From Nitrospirota bacterium (GTDB lineage Bacteria > Nitrospirota > Thermodesulfovibrionia > UBA6902): a stretch of DNA of 64,000 nt. The position numbers and the translations under genes were made by a program. Positions within the stretch are counted from its first letter, which is position 1; every line of letters starts with the position of its first letter. Of this stretch, positions 50,943-59,175 are shown in pieces. The stretch spans positions 62,001 to 126,000 of the forward strand of contig JACRLN010000012.1 in assembly GCA_016215115.1 (NCBI GenBank), given 5' to 3'. Under the pieces are notes generated by a model that was not told the origin of the DNA, made no database searches, and saw nothing but the letters and a program-made list of their open reading frames with translations.

Positions 50943-52391
50943 ATGTACAAACGATTTGAAAAAATACATTTTGTCGGTATAGGCGGTGTCGGCATGAGCG
51001 GAATAGCCGAAGTTCTTTATAATCTTGGCTATAAAGTATCGGGTTCGGATCTGAAAGAATCTGAAACCACCGGCAGGCTGAGAGGGCAGGGGATAAACAT
51101 CGCTGTGGGACACAAGGCGGAAAATATAAAGGATGCGGATGTCGTGGTAATATCTTCGGCTGTATCTTCTTATAACCCTGAAGTTGAGGCTGCGCGCGCA
51201 TTCTCAATACCTGTTATACCAAGGGCGGAGATGCTTGCAGAGCTTGCGAGACTTAAATACGCTGTGCTGGTGGCAGGAGCGCACGGAAAGACAACCACAA
51301 CTTCATTGGTGGCAAGTGTCCTCGGCGAGGGCAAATTCGATCCAACCGTGGTAATAGGAGGTAAATTGAAAGGCATTGGCAGTAATGCAAGACTCGGACA
51401 GGGGGAGTTCCTTGTTGCCGAAGCAGACGAAAGCGATGGTTCGTTTCTGAAACTCTCGCCGACGATTGCGGTTGTTACGAATATAGACAGGGAACATCTG
51501 GATTTTTTCAAGACTATCGATGAAATAAAGAACGCCTTTCTTTTATTTATGAATAAAATACCGTTTTACGGACTCTCTATCCTGTATGGCGACAATGAAC
51601 ATATTAAAGAACTTTTACCAAAAATGCAGAGGAGATTTATCACATACGGATTAAGTGATAACCTCGACCTTGTGGCAAAAAACATTAAGACAGACGGTTT
51701 AAGTACAACATTCGAAGCTGTTTTGAACGGCAAGTCAATCGGAACATTTGAAGTGCCGCTTTTCGGTGTTCACAATGTATGCAACTGTCTTGCAGCAATT
51801 GCGGTCGCCAATGAACTCGAAATGAGCATGGATGACATCCGTAAGGCGTTGCGGCATTTTAGCGGGGTACAGAGACGTTTTGAGATAAAGGGTATGGTTT
51901 CAGGCATTAAAATAGTTGATGACTACGGACATCATCCAGCAGAGATTATGGCGACTTTGAGAGCTGCAAAAGAGGCAATGAGACAGGGGACAGAAGTCAG
52001 AACAAAGAACACAGACCGAGTAGGGGCAATTCATGAATTGCCCCTACAAAAAGAAGGTAGGGGCAGGTTGGTCGTCCTTTTTCAGCCGCACAGGTATACA
52101 AGGACGCGGGATTTGTTTAATGAGTTTTGCTATTCCTTTACGGACGCTGACAAGGTGGTGCTGATCGACATTTATCCTGCTGGAGAAAGACCTATAGAGG
52201 GGATAAATTCAGAAAATTTACTGAAAGGGATAAAGAATACCGGCAAAGATGTTGAATACATTAAAGATCGTACAGATGTATTAAATCGTCTTAAACAGGA
52301 ATTGAGAGAAGGCGATACTTTGTTAACGCTCGGCGCCGGCGATGTTTGGAAGATAGGGGAGGAGTTTTTGAAAATTAAAAATGCAAAATGA
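50943..52391 (+). CDS. murC: UDP-MurNAc:L-Ala ligase
   Basis: VGIGGVGMSGIAEVL; GAHGKTTTTSLV; DDYGHHPAEI. Confidence 0.96.
   Translation: MYKRFEKIHFVGIGGVGMSGIAEVLYNLGYKVSGSDLKESETTGRLRGQGINIAVGHKAENIKDADVVVISSAVSSYNPEVEAARAFSIPVIPRAEMLAELARLKYAVLVAGAHGKTTTTSLVASVLGEGKFDPTVVIGGKLKGIGSNARLGQGEFLVAEADESDGSFLKLSPTIAVVTNIDREHLDFFKTIDEIKNAFLLFMNKIPFYGLSILYGDNEHIKELLPKMQRRFITYGLSDNLDLVAKNIKTDGLSTTFEAVLNGKSIGTFEVPLFGVHNVCNCLAAIAVANELEMSMDDIRKALRHFSGVQRRFEIKGMVSGIKIVDDYGHHPAEIMATLRAAKEAMRQGTEVRTKNTDRVGAIHELPLQKEGRGRLVVLFQPHRYTRTRDLFNEFCYSFTDADKVVLIDIYPAGERPIEGINSENLLKGIKNTGKDVEYIKDRTDVLNRLKQELREGDTLLTLGAGDVWKIGEEFLKIKNAK
51995..52068. repeat. Degenerate array plus 28-bp palindrome in murC
   Basis: GAAGTCAGAACAAAGAACACAGACCGA + GTAGGGGCAATTCATGAATTGCCCCTAC (52020-52047). 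Confidence 0.93.
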
Positions 52392-52411
52392 AGAATGCAA
52401 AATTGCTTAGT

Positions 52412-52492
52412 GTCATTCCCGCTATCTTTTGAGCGGGAATCCAGAGTCTTTTATAAGGAACTGGATTCCGGCTTAAGAACTGCCGGAATGAC
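52412..52492. repeat. Dispersed double-hairpin element, copy R8
   Basis: GTCATTCCCGCTATCTTTTGAGCGGGAATCCAG....CTGGATTCCGGC..GCCGGAATGAC. Confidence 0.87.
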
Positions 52493-52518
52493 ATTTTCAA
52501 GTCAAGGACATTTAATTT

Positions 52519-53481
52519 ATGTTGAGTTGCACGATGAATAACAGAAAACTAAAAGAAATTTTTGATAAAACGTTTTTCAGGGGCGAAGTGAAATATAACG
52601 AGCCCATGTCAGCCCATACTTCTCTGAGGATAGGCGGTCCTGCGGATATGATGGTGTTTCCGGAGGACCCTGTATCTTTGAAAAACGTCCTGCTTGCTGC
52701 AAAGAGGGAACGGATCCCGGTTTTTGTTTTTGGAGGCGGAACTAATCTGCTTGTCGGGGATGGAGGGATTGAAGGAATTGTAACATCTTTGAAGGCATTT
52801 AACAACATTGAATTTACAAGAGAAACGAACGATAAATATGCTGTTTTGTATGCAGGAGCAGGGGTGGCGCTTGCAGGTTTAATAAATTTTGCACAAAAGA
52901 ACGGATGTGCAGGGATTGAAGCGCTTGTTGGAATCCCGGGTTATTTCGGCGGTGCTGTTTATATGAATGCAGGCTCTTTCGGTGTGGAGATTAAAGATGT
53001 GCTTGTTTCTGTTGCGCTGATGAATATGAATGGAGAGATTACAATTTTAAAGAAAGATGAACTGAACTTTTCATACAGAAGTTCAAACCTCCCCGAATAC
53101 TCAATCATACTCAGCGCAAACATTGCACTGAACAGAGACAACCCTGACGATATATCAAAGCGGATAAAGGAATTTCTGCAGAAAAAGAGGGATACCCAGC
53201 CGCTCGGGGAGCCTTCGGCCGGGTGTGTTTTTAAAAATCCTGAAGGCGATGGAGCAGGGAGGCTGATAGACGCCGCCGGATGTAAGGGGATGAGAATAGG
53301 TGATGTTGAGGTGAGCATGAAACATGCAAACTATTTTATTAACAAAGACAAAGCCACGTGCAGGGATTTCATTGAGCTGATGGAGAAAGTTATGTTACGG
53401 GTCAAAGAACACAGCGGGACAATCCTTGAGCCGGAGATAAAGATCGTGGGAAAATTTAAGCTGAAAGCTGACAGCTATTAG
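52519..53481 (+). CDS. murB: UDP-N-acetylenolpyruvoylglucosamine reductase
   Basis: HTSLRIGGPADMMVFP; GGGTNLLVGD; GIPGYFGGAVYMNAG; EPSAGCVFKNP. Confidence 0.95.
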   Translation: MLSCTMNNRKLKEIFDKTFFRGEVKYNEPMSAHTSLRIGGPADMMVFPEDPVSLKNVLLAAKRERIPVFVFGGGTNLLVGDGGIEGIVTSLKAFNNIEFTRETNDKYAVLYAGAGVALAGLINFAQKNGCAGIEALVGIPGYFGGAVYMNAGSFGVEIKDVLVSVALMNMNGEITILKKDELNFSYRSSNLPEYSIILSANIALNRDNPDDISKRIKEFLQKKRDTQPLGEPSAGCVFKNPEGDGAGRLIDAAGCKGMRIGDVEVSMKHANYFINKDKATCRDFIELMEKVMLRVKEHSGTILEPEIKIVGKFKLKADSY

Positions 53482-53564
53482 CTGATAGCTGAAGGAAAGA
53501 TTACTTAATGACAAAGCAAACTAAAATAGATTAGCAAATTAATACGATTGGATGGTGAGTATCA

Positions 53565-54521
53565 ATGACTAAGGGGCCAATTACAACAAGGAAAATAGGG
53601 GTTTTAATGGGAGGTGAGTCCTCCGAGAGGGATATTTCCATCAGGAGCGGGCTTGCAATATATCAGAGCCTCCAGGAACTTGGCTATAATGCTGTACCTA
53701 TTGATATCAGCAAGGATATCGTGAACACACTGAAAAAGGAAAAGATAAAGTTTGCATTTCTTGCGCTTCACGGCGGGATTGGAGAAAACGGCGCAATTCA
53801 GGGGATGCTTGAGGTACTGGGTATTTCATATACAGGCTCAGGCGTTCTGGCATCAGCGCTTGCAATGGATAAAGAGGTGTCGAAAAAAATATTCATATAT
53901 CATGGCTTACCGGTAGCTCCGTTTATAATTGTTCAGCGTTCAGCGTTCAGCGTTCAGCGTTCAGCAAAGAATGCCGAGCCCCAACTGCCGGCTATAGACT
54001 TTCCTTTGCCATGGGTCGTGAAACCTGTTGAAGAAGGTTCAAGCATCGGGGTGAGTATGGTTAAAGATGAGAAAGAGCTGTCTTCCGCAATTAAGAAGGC
54101 TTTCTCTCTCGGGAAAAGGACGATGATCGAAAAATTCATCCCCGGGAAAGAAATTCATATCGGTATTCTCGGTCAGAAGGTTCTTGGAGGAGTGGAAGTG
54201 AGGCCCTCACTGGAATTTTACAACTATGAAGCAAAGTATACATCAGGGCTTACAGATTACATAATTCCGCCGGAGATTGATGATACGACATATGAAAGTG
54301 CGAAGGATGTTGCCCTGAAAGCGCATATGGCTCTCGGATGTTCAGGGGCCAGCAGGGTGGATTTAAGAATAGAAGAAAACAGTAATATACCGAACATTCT
54401 TGAGGTCAATACATTGCCGGGCATGACCACAACAAGCCTGCTTCCCAAAATAGCAAAGTCTGCCGGCTTAAGTTTTAACAATCTTATAGAGGAGATTATA
54501 AGACTTGCGCTCAAAGAATAA
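53565..54521 (+). CDS. ddl: D-alanine--D-alanine ligase
   Basis: [46 protein letters not shown]. Confidence 0.95.
   Translation: MTKGPITTRKIGVLMGGESSERDISIRSGLAIYQSLQELGYNAVPIDISKDIVNTLKKEKIKFAFLALHGGIGENGAIQGMLEVLGISYTGSGVLASALAMDKEVSKKIFIYHGLPVAPFIIVQRSAFSVQRSAKNAEPQLPAIDFPLPWVVKPVEEGSSIGVSMVKDEKELSSAIKKAFSLGKRTMIEKFIPGKEIHIGILGQKVLGGVEVRPSLEFYNYEAKYTSGLTDYIIPPEIDDTTYESAKDVALKAHMALGCSGASRVDLRIEENSNIPNILEVNTLPGMTTTSLLPKIAKSAGLSFNNLIEEIIRLALKE
53931..53965. repeat. Perfect (GTTCAGC)5 array in ddl
   Basis: Exactly 35 bp = 5 x 7; encodes [12 protein letters not shown]. Confidence 0.98.
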
Positions 54522-55305
54522 TAAACGCAGACCGGCAACACGCCGTGAAGGGAAACTGGCGCTTTTTTTAAAACGTGCTGGTATTTTTTTGTCTATAGCG
54601 GCTCTTGTTACGATTATTGTTTTAAGTGCATATTTGGTGGCACAGGCATTTTATGTAAGGGATATCCAGGTTTCGGGCAATGGCCATCTAACCAAAGGAG
54701 ATATTGCAGATATTATTAATATAAGGAAAGGTGAATCACTGTTTAATCTTCGTCTCTCTGAGATAGATCAGCGTTTGAGGAGTAGCGCCTGGATCAGGAA
54801 AACATATTTAAGATGGCAGCTTCCGGGGACGCTTTTAATAAATATTGAGGAGGCAGCTCCCAAAGCGCTTTTAAACTTCGGGGGAGAGACGTTTCTTGTT
54901 AATGAGGATGGCAATATTATGGAGAAACTTCAGGATGTGGTTACGCCATTTCTTCCTGTGATTAAGGGGGTAGACCCGAGATATAAGAAAAATATGTCAG
55001 AAGCCATGAAGCTGATAGGGACGCTGGCTGCAAAGAATATTATTTCTGATAAGCAATCCCTCGATATAGGGATAGATTCATATGGACTCACTGTGAATAT
55101 TGACGGCGAGTTCATCAAGGTCGGCTACGGACAATATTCAGAAAAATTTGAAAAATGGATGGAGCTTGAACCGGAATTAAAGAAAAGGGGGGTTCCCATT
55201 CAATATGTGGACCTGAGGTTTAAAGATTCCGTTATTGTAAAACCGGTAACACCTGAAAAAGATAAAGATAAGGATAAAGAGAAAAAGAAGGAGAAAAAGA
55301 TTTAG
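54505..55305 (+). CDS. ftsQ: Cell division protein FtsQ
   Basis: TM + POTRA ([34 protein letters not shown]); position. Confidence 0.9.
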   Translation: MRSKNNKRRPATRREGKLALFLKRAGIFLSIAALVTIIVLSAYLVAQAFYVRDIQVSGNGHLTKGDIADIINIRKGESLFNLRLSEIDQRLRSSAWIRKTYLRWQLPGTLLINIEEAAPKALLNFGGETFLVNEDGNIMEKLQDVVTPFLPVIKGVDPRYKKNMSEAMKLIGTLAAKNIISDKQSLDIGIDSYGLTVNIDGEFIKVGYGQYSEKFEKWMELEPELKKRGVPIQYVDLRFKDSVIVKPVTPEKDKDKDKEKKKEKKI

Positions 55306-55353
55306 TGATTCAAAGAGATATGAAATTTTGGCTTACACCGGGGTGTGCTAAAT

Positions 55354-55459
55354 GTCATTCCCGCGAAAGCGGGAATCCAGCCCTTCGACAAGCTCAGGGT
55401 GATAATGGTGTCATGGTGAGCCTGTCGAACCATGGATTCCGCATCAAGTGCGGAATGAC
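55354..55459. repeat. Dispersed element R9 with a nested second repeat
   Basis: GTCATTCCCGCGAAAGCGGGAATCCAG ... CCTTCGACAAGCTCAGG...CCTGTCGAA ... GCGGAATGAC. Confidence 0.83.
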
Positions 55460-55520
55460 ATATTCTCTTTTTTATAGTTCTAATTTTTCTCTGTGCACTC
55501 TGTGGTTAAAGGAATAAACT

Positions 55521-56843
55521 ATGCATTTTGGATTTATTAAAGACATGACGTCAAAAAACAGCAACATTATAGTAGGTCTTGATATAGGTTCAACAAAGGT
55601 ATGCGCTGTTGTCGGGGAAGTTTATTCTGCTAAGAACAATAACCCCCCTCATTCCCCTCTTACCAAGGGGGGAATGAAGGGGGTGGAGGGATTTTCAGGT
55701 TATGACAGCAATATTCATATTGTCGGCGCTGGGAGCGCACTTTCAAGAGGGATTAAAAAGGGAGTTGTCATTAACATTGAACAGACAGTTGAAGCGATCA
55801 GAGAAGCGATACAACAGGCAGAGAAAACCTCAGGTGTTGATATAAAAATGGTCAATATTGGAATTACAGGAAGACATATAGAATATATCGCAAGTCAGGG
55901 AGTTATAGCCGTAAAAGAGAAAGAGATAGGATCCAGGGAGGTTGAACTGGTCCTGGACGCAGCAAGGGCAGTTGCTATTCCATTAGACAGAGAAATACTC
56001 CATGTGGTCCCGTCAGAGTTTATCGTGAACGGACAAAGTGGAATTACAGACCCCCGTGGAATGGTAGGGATAAGACTTGAAGCTAAAGTTCAGATCATTA
56101 CGGGTGCTGCATCATCAATACAGAATCTGACTAAATGTTGCCAGAAAGCAGGGCTTGAGGTTGTTGATGTTATGTTTCAGCCTGTTGCCACATCAGACGC
56201 AGTCCTTACAAGGGATGAAAAAGACCTTGGTGTGGCGCTTATAGATATCGGCGGCGGTACAACGGATATAGCTCTTTTTCAGGAAGGGAATATCGTTTAT
56301 TCTGCAATGTTGGAAGTAGGCGGAGCCAATTTTACAAATGATGTTGCAATAGGATTAAGGCTTCCATCTCTGGAAGCTGAACATATAAAAAGAGGACACG
56401 GCTGTTCAATGCTTGCTCTTATTGACAGGGAAGAGGAGATAGAGATCGGATATAGTGATGCTAAACCAGGCAAAAAAATACTGAGAACACATCTTGTGGA
56501 GATACTGCAGCCTCGTGCAGAAGAACTGTTCAGCTTGATAAAAGATGAACTCACTAACAAAGGCTATCATAAGTTCATGAATGCAGGGGTAGTATTGACA
56601 GGCGGACCGGTTTTAATGAAGGGGATGGATGTTATGGCTGAAAACATACTTGAACTGCCGGTCAGGATAGGGAAATCAGCAGGTATTGCAGGAGATGCGG
56701 ATATTATCAACAATCCTGCATATGCTTCAGTGTTAGGGCTTGTACTCCATGAGGCAGGTGAAAGTTTAAAAGATCAGGAATTAAGCAGCGGCAATATATT
56801 CGATGGTATAAGATCGAAAATGAGCGGATGGTTTAAGCTTTAG
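55521..56843 (+). CDS. ftsA: Cell division protein FtsA
   Basis: IIVGLDIGSTKVCAVVGEV; SRGIKKGVVINIE; IDIGGGTTDIALF. Confidence 0.95.
   Translation: MHFGFIKDMTSKNSNIIVGLDIGSTKVCAVVGEVYSAKNNNPPHSPLTKGGMKGVEGFSGYDSNIHIVGAGSALSRGIKKGVVINIEQTVEAIREAIQQAEKTSGVDIKMVNIGITGRHIEYIASQGVIAVKEKEIGSREVELVLDAARAVAIPLDREILHVVPSEFIVNGQSGITDPRGMVGIRLEAKVQIITGAASSIQNLTKCCQKAGLEVVDVMFQPVATSDAVLTRDEKDLGVALIDIGGGTTDIALFQEGNIVYSAMLEVGGANFTNDVAIGLRLPSLEAEHIKRGHGCSMLALIDREEEIEIGYSDAKPGKKILRTHLVEILQPRAEELFSLIKDELTNKGYHKFMNAGVVLTGGPVLMKGMDVMAENILELPVRIGKSAGIAGDADIINNPAYASVLGLVLHEAGESLKDQELSSGNIFDGIRSKMSGWFKL
55642..55692. repeat. Hairpin repeat inserted in the ftsA coding sequence
   Basis: ACCCCCCTCATTCCCCTCTTACCAAGGGGGGAATGAAGGGGGTGG; encodes NPPHSPLTKGGMKGVE. 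Confidence 0.92.
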
Positions 56844-56873
56844 TGATCTCAGGAATGAAAAAATATGACATTA

Positions 56874-56972
56874 GAAAGCGAGGAAGCGGGAAAGCGATGA
56901 AGTTGGGAAGTTCAGAAGCCACAAGGTCTTTTACTTCCGTACTTCCGAACTTCCGCGCTTCCGCGCTTTTAA
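56874..56972. repeat. Inverted 7/8-bp arrays in the ftsA-ftsZ gap
   Basis: GCGAGGAAGCGGGAAAGCG ... ACTTCCGTACTTCCGAACTTCCGCGCTTCCGCGCTT. Confidence 0.82.
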
Positions 56973-57043
56973 AGTATGTTTACAACTTATGAAATCAGAG
57001 AGAAACAATTTAAATAAATAATTTAAGGGAAAGGAGAACTGAT

Positions 57044-58204
57044 ATGAAGATTTTTGAACTGGAGGAGGTACAGAACAATTATACGAACAATCCCGCAAAG
57101 ATCAAGATCGCAGGCGTTGGCGGGGGTGGAAGCAATGCAGTAAACAGCATGATAGCGTCAAATCTGCAGGGGGTAGAATTTATAGCTATTAACACAGACG
57201 CACAGGCGCTTGAACTGTCCCTGGCGCATCAGCGCGTGCAGATAGGCAATTCATTGACAAAGGGACTCGGCTCCGGGGCAGATCCTGAGACGGGAAGACT
57301 GGCTGCCCTGGAAGACAGGAATTTAATTGAAGATGCATTAAGAGGCGCTGACATGGTATTTATAACAGCAGGCATGGGCGGGGGAACCGGAACAGGGGCC
57401 TCTCCTGTTGTTGCAGAGATAGCCGGAGAACTCGGCATCCTAACGACAGCAGTGATTACCCGGCCGTTTCTTTTTGAGGGGAATAAAAGAGCCCGGAATG
57501 CCGAGCATGGCATAAAAGAACTCCAGAAACATGTCGATTCTATAATCATTATACATAACAGCAGGCTTTTAAATATCACGGAAAGGGAGACGACCTGGCT
57601 GCATGCACTCAATCTTGCAAACGATGTTCTGAGGCAGGCGGTAAAAGGTATCTCTGATTTAATCCTGGTCCCCGGACTTATTAATCAGGACTTCGCAGAT
57701 ATAAAGACCATTTTGGCAGACAGCGGCAGATCCCTTATGGGAATCGGCAGTGCAAGCGGTGAAAACAGGGCCGTTGATGCAGCCAAGATGGCAATCACCA
57801 GCCCCCTGTTGGAGGAAACCTCCATTGATGGCGCTAAAGGCGTATTAATAAACATCACTGGAGGTTCCTCCCTCTCATTCCATGAGGTCCATGAGGCAGC
57901 CAGCCTTGTAAGGGATGCCGTCCATGAAGACGCCGAAATAATTTTTGGTTCGGTGATAGACCCTGACTTCGACGACAAGATAACTGTTACTGTAATAGCC
58001 ACAGGTTTTGAAGAAAAAGCCCAGGCTGTAATGCCTTCATATGATAAATGGAGACCCTCAAAGGATATAAATACATTAAAAGGCTCATACCGTCTTCTGT
58101 CAAAAGATACGCTCAAGGAGAATGATGAAAGCTATCTTGACGTACCGACGTTTATGCGGAAAAACGGGTATTCTACAGATGACAAGGATATAAAGACTGT
58201 TTAA
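57044..58204 (+). CDS. ftsZ: Cell division protein FtsZ
   Basis: GVGGGGSNAVN; GMGGGTGTGASPVVAEIA; C-terminal YLDVPTFMRKNG. Confidence 0.97.
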   Translation: MKIFELEEVQNNYTNNPAKIKIAGVGGGGSNAVNSMIASNLQGVEFIAINTDAQALELSLAHQRVQIGNSLTKGLGSGADPETGRLAALEDRNLIEDALRGADMVFITAGMGGGTGTGASPVVAEIAGELGILTTAVITRPFLFEGNKRARNAEHGIKELQKHVDSIIIIHNSRLLNITERETTWLHALNLANDVLRQAVKGISDLILVPGLINQDFADIKTILADSGRSLMGIGSASGENRAVDAAKMAITSPLLEETSIDGAKGVLINITGGSSLSFHEVHEAASLVRDAVHEDAEIIFGSVIDPDFDDKITVTVIATGFEEKAQAVMPSYDKWRPSKDINTLKGSYRLLSKDTLKENDESYLDVPTFMRKNGYSTDDKDIKTV

Positions 58205-58223
58205 AATAACAGAGTCTTCTGTT

Positions 58224-58262
58224 CCCTCTCCCTTGACGGGAGAGGGTTAGGGAGAGGGTGAT
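58224..58262. repeat. CCCTCTCCC..GGGAGAGGG hairpin repeat downstream of ftsZ
   Basis: CCCTCTCCCTTGACGGGAGAGGGTTAGGGAGAGGGTGA; may also terminate transcription. Confidence 0.75.
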
Positions 58263-58396
58263 GAATGATTGACTTCTTTTTAAACAAATTGTTATAACAT
58301 GGCGTCACCTTAGGGCAAAGCGATATTCATAATATTTTTTTCTGTTATAATTTAAGTATAAGATGTTTTCTCCAATAGATATTGTAGGGTATTTAT

Positions 58397-58966
58397 ATGA
58401 TAGAGACATCCACCATAATTGAAGCAATATACTATCTTCTCAGGAAACTGAAAAAAGCCGATAAAATCAAACTTGTTAAGCTTATATATCTTTCCGATAA
58501 ATATCATCTTATCCGCTACGGAAGAACTATAACGAATGATGATTATTACGCTATGGAACATGGACCTGTTGGTGCCACTGTTAAGGATGTCCTCAGCTTT
58601 GATTCATTCAATATTCCCCCAAAAACATTCAAATATCTCTCTACATTAATTAATAGGTATGATGATAACCATTTCAGTGTGAATCCTGATGCAAAAATCA
58701 CCTTCGACATGTTATCTGATACCGACAAAGAGGCACTGGATTTTGTTATTGAGAAATTTGGCAAGATGGGACAGTGGAAGTTGCGGGATTACACCCATAA
58801 GTACCCTGAATGGTACCAATATAAAGATTTGTTTGAAAATAAGTTAACGAGAAGAGAACGTATCGAGACTAAAGAGCTTTTATCTACATTAAAAGATGAC
58901 CCCTTATCAATGCCTCGCAAACATGTCAAAGAGTCAGAAAAAATTCTGACAGGAAACTTTGACTGA
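58397..58966 (+). CDS. Panacea (SocA-like/DUF4065) domain protein
   Basis: KLVKLIYLSDKYHLIRYGRTITNDDYYAMEHGPVGATVKDVL. Confidence 0.82.
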   Translation: MIETSTIIEAIYYLLRKLKKADKIKLVKLIYLSDKYHLIRYGRTITNDDYYAMEHGPVGATVKDVLSFDSFNIPPKTFKYLSTLINRYDDNHFSVNPDAKITFDMLSDTDKEALDFVIEKFGKMGQWKLRDYTHKYPEWYQYKDLFENKLTRRERIETKELLSTLKDDPLSMPRKHVKESEKILTGNFD

Positions 58967-59175
58967 TTGTGGACTTCCCAGCCCGATTGTGAAGCCTTTT
59001 ATCAAGAAACTGATAAGATACCCGTAAGCAGAAAATATTTCACTAAACATCGTTGCCCTACATTTGCTATAATCTTGTGAATCCATAATTTTCCTCATGC
59101 TAAAGCATCACCTTGCCGATGTTTCAGCAAAATTCTTTGATGGGTAAATTGTAAATTGCGAAAGGAGACATTGAG

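Noticed and set aside
55305-55517. 70-aa ORF CHSRESGNPALRQAQGDNG...
   Set aside because: Translation of dispersed repeat R9; typical spurious repeat-encoded peptide, not a gene.
58967-59080. Possible short toxin ORF after the Panacea gene (TDCGLPSPIVKPFIKKLIRYP)
   Set aside because: Very short, no good start or RBS, no recognised family.
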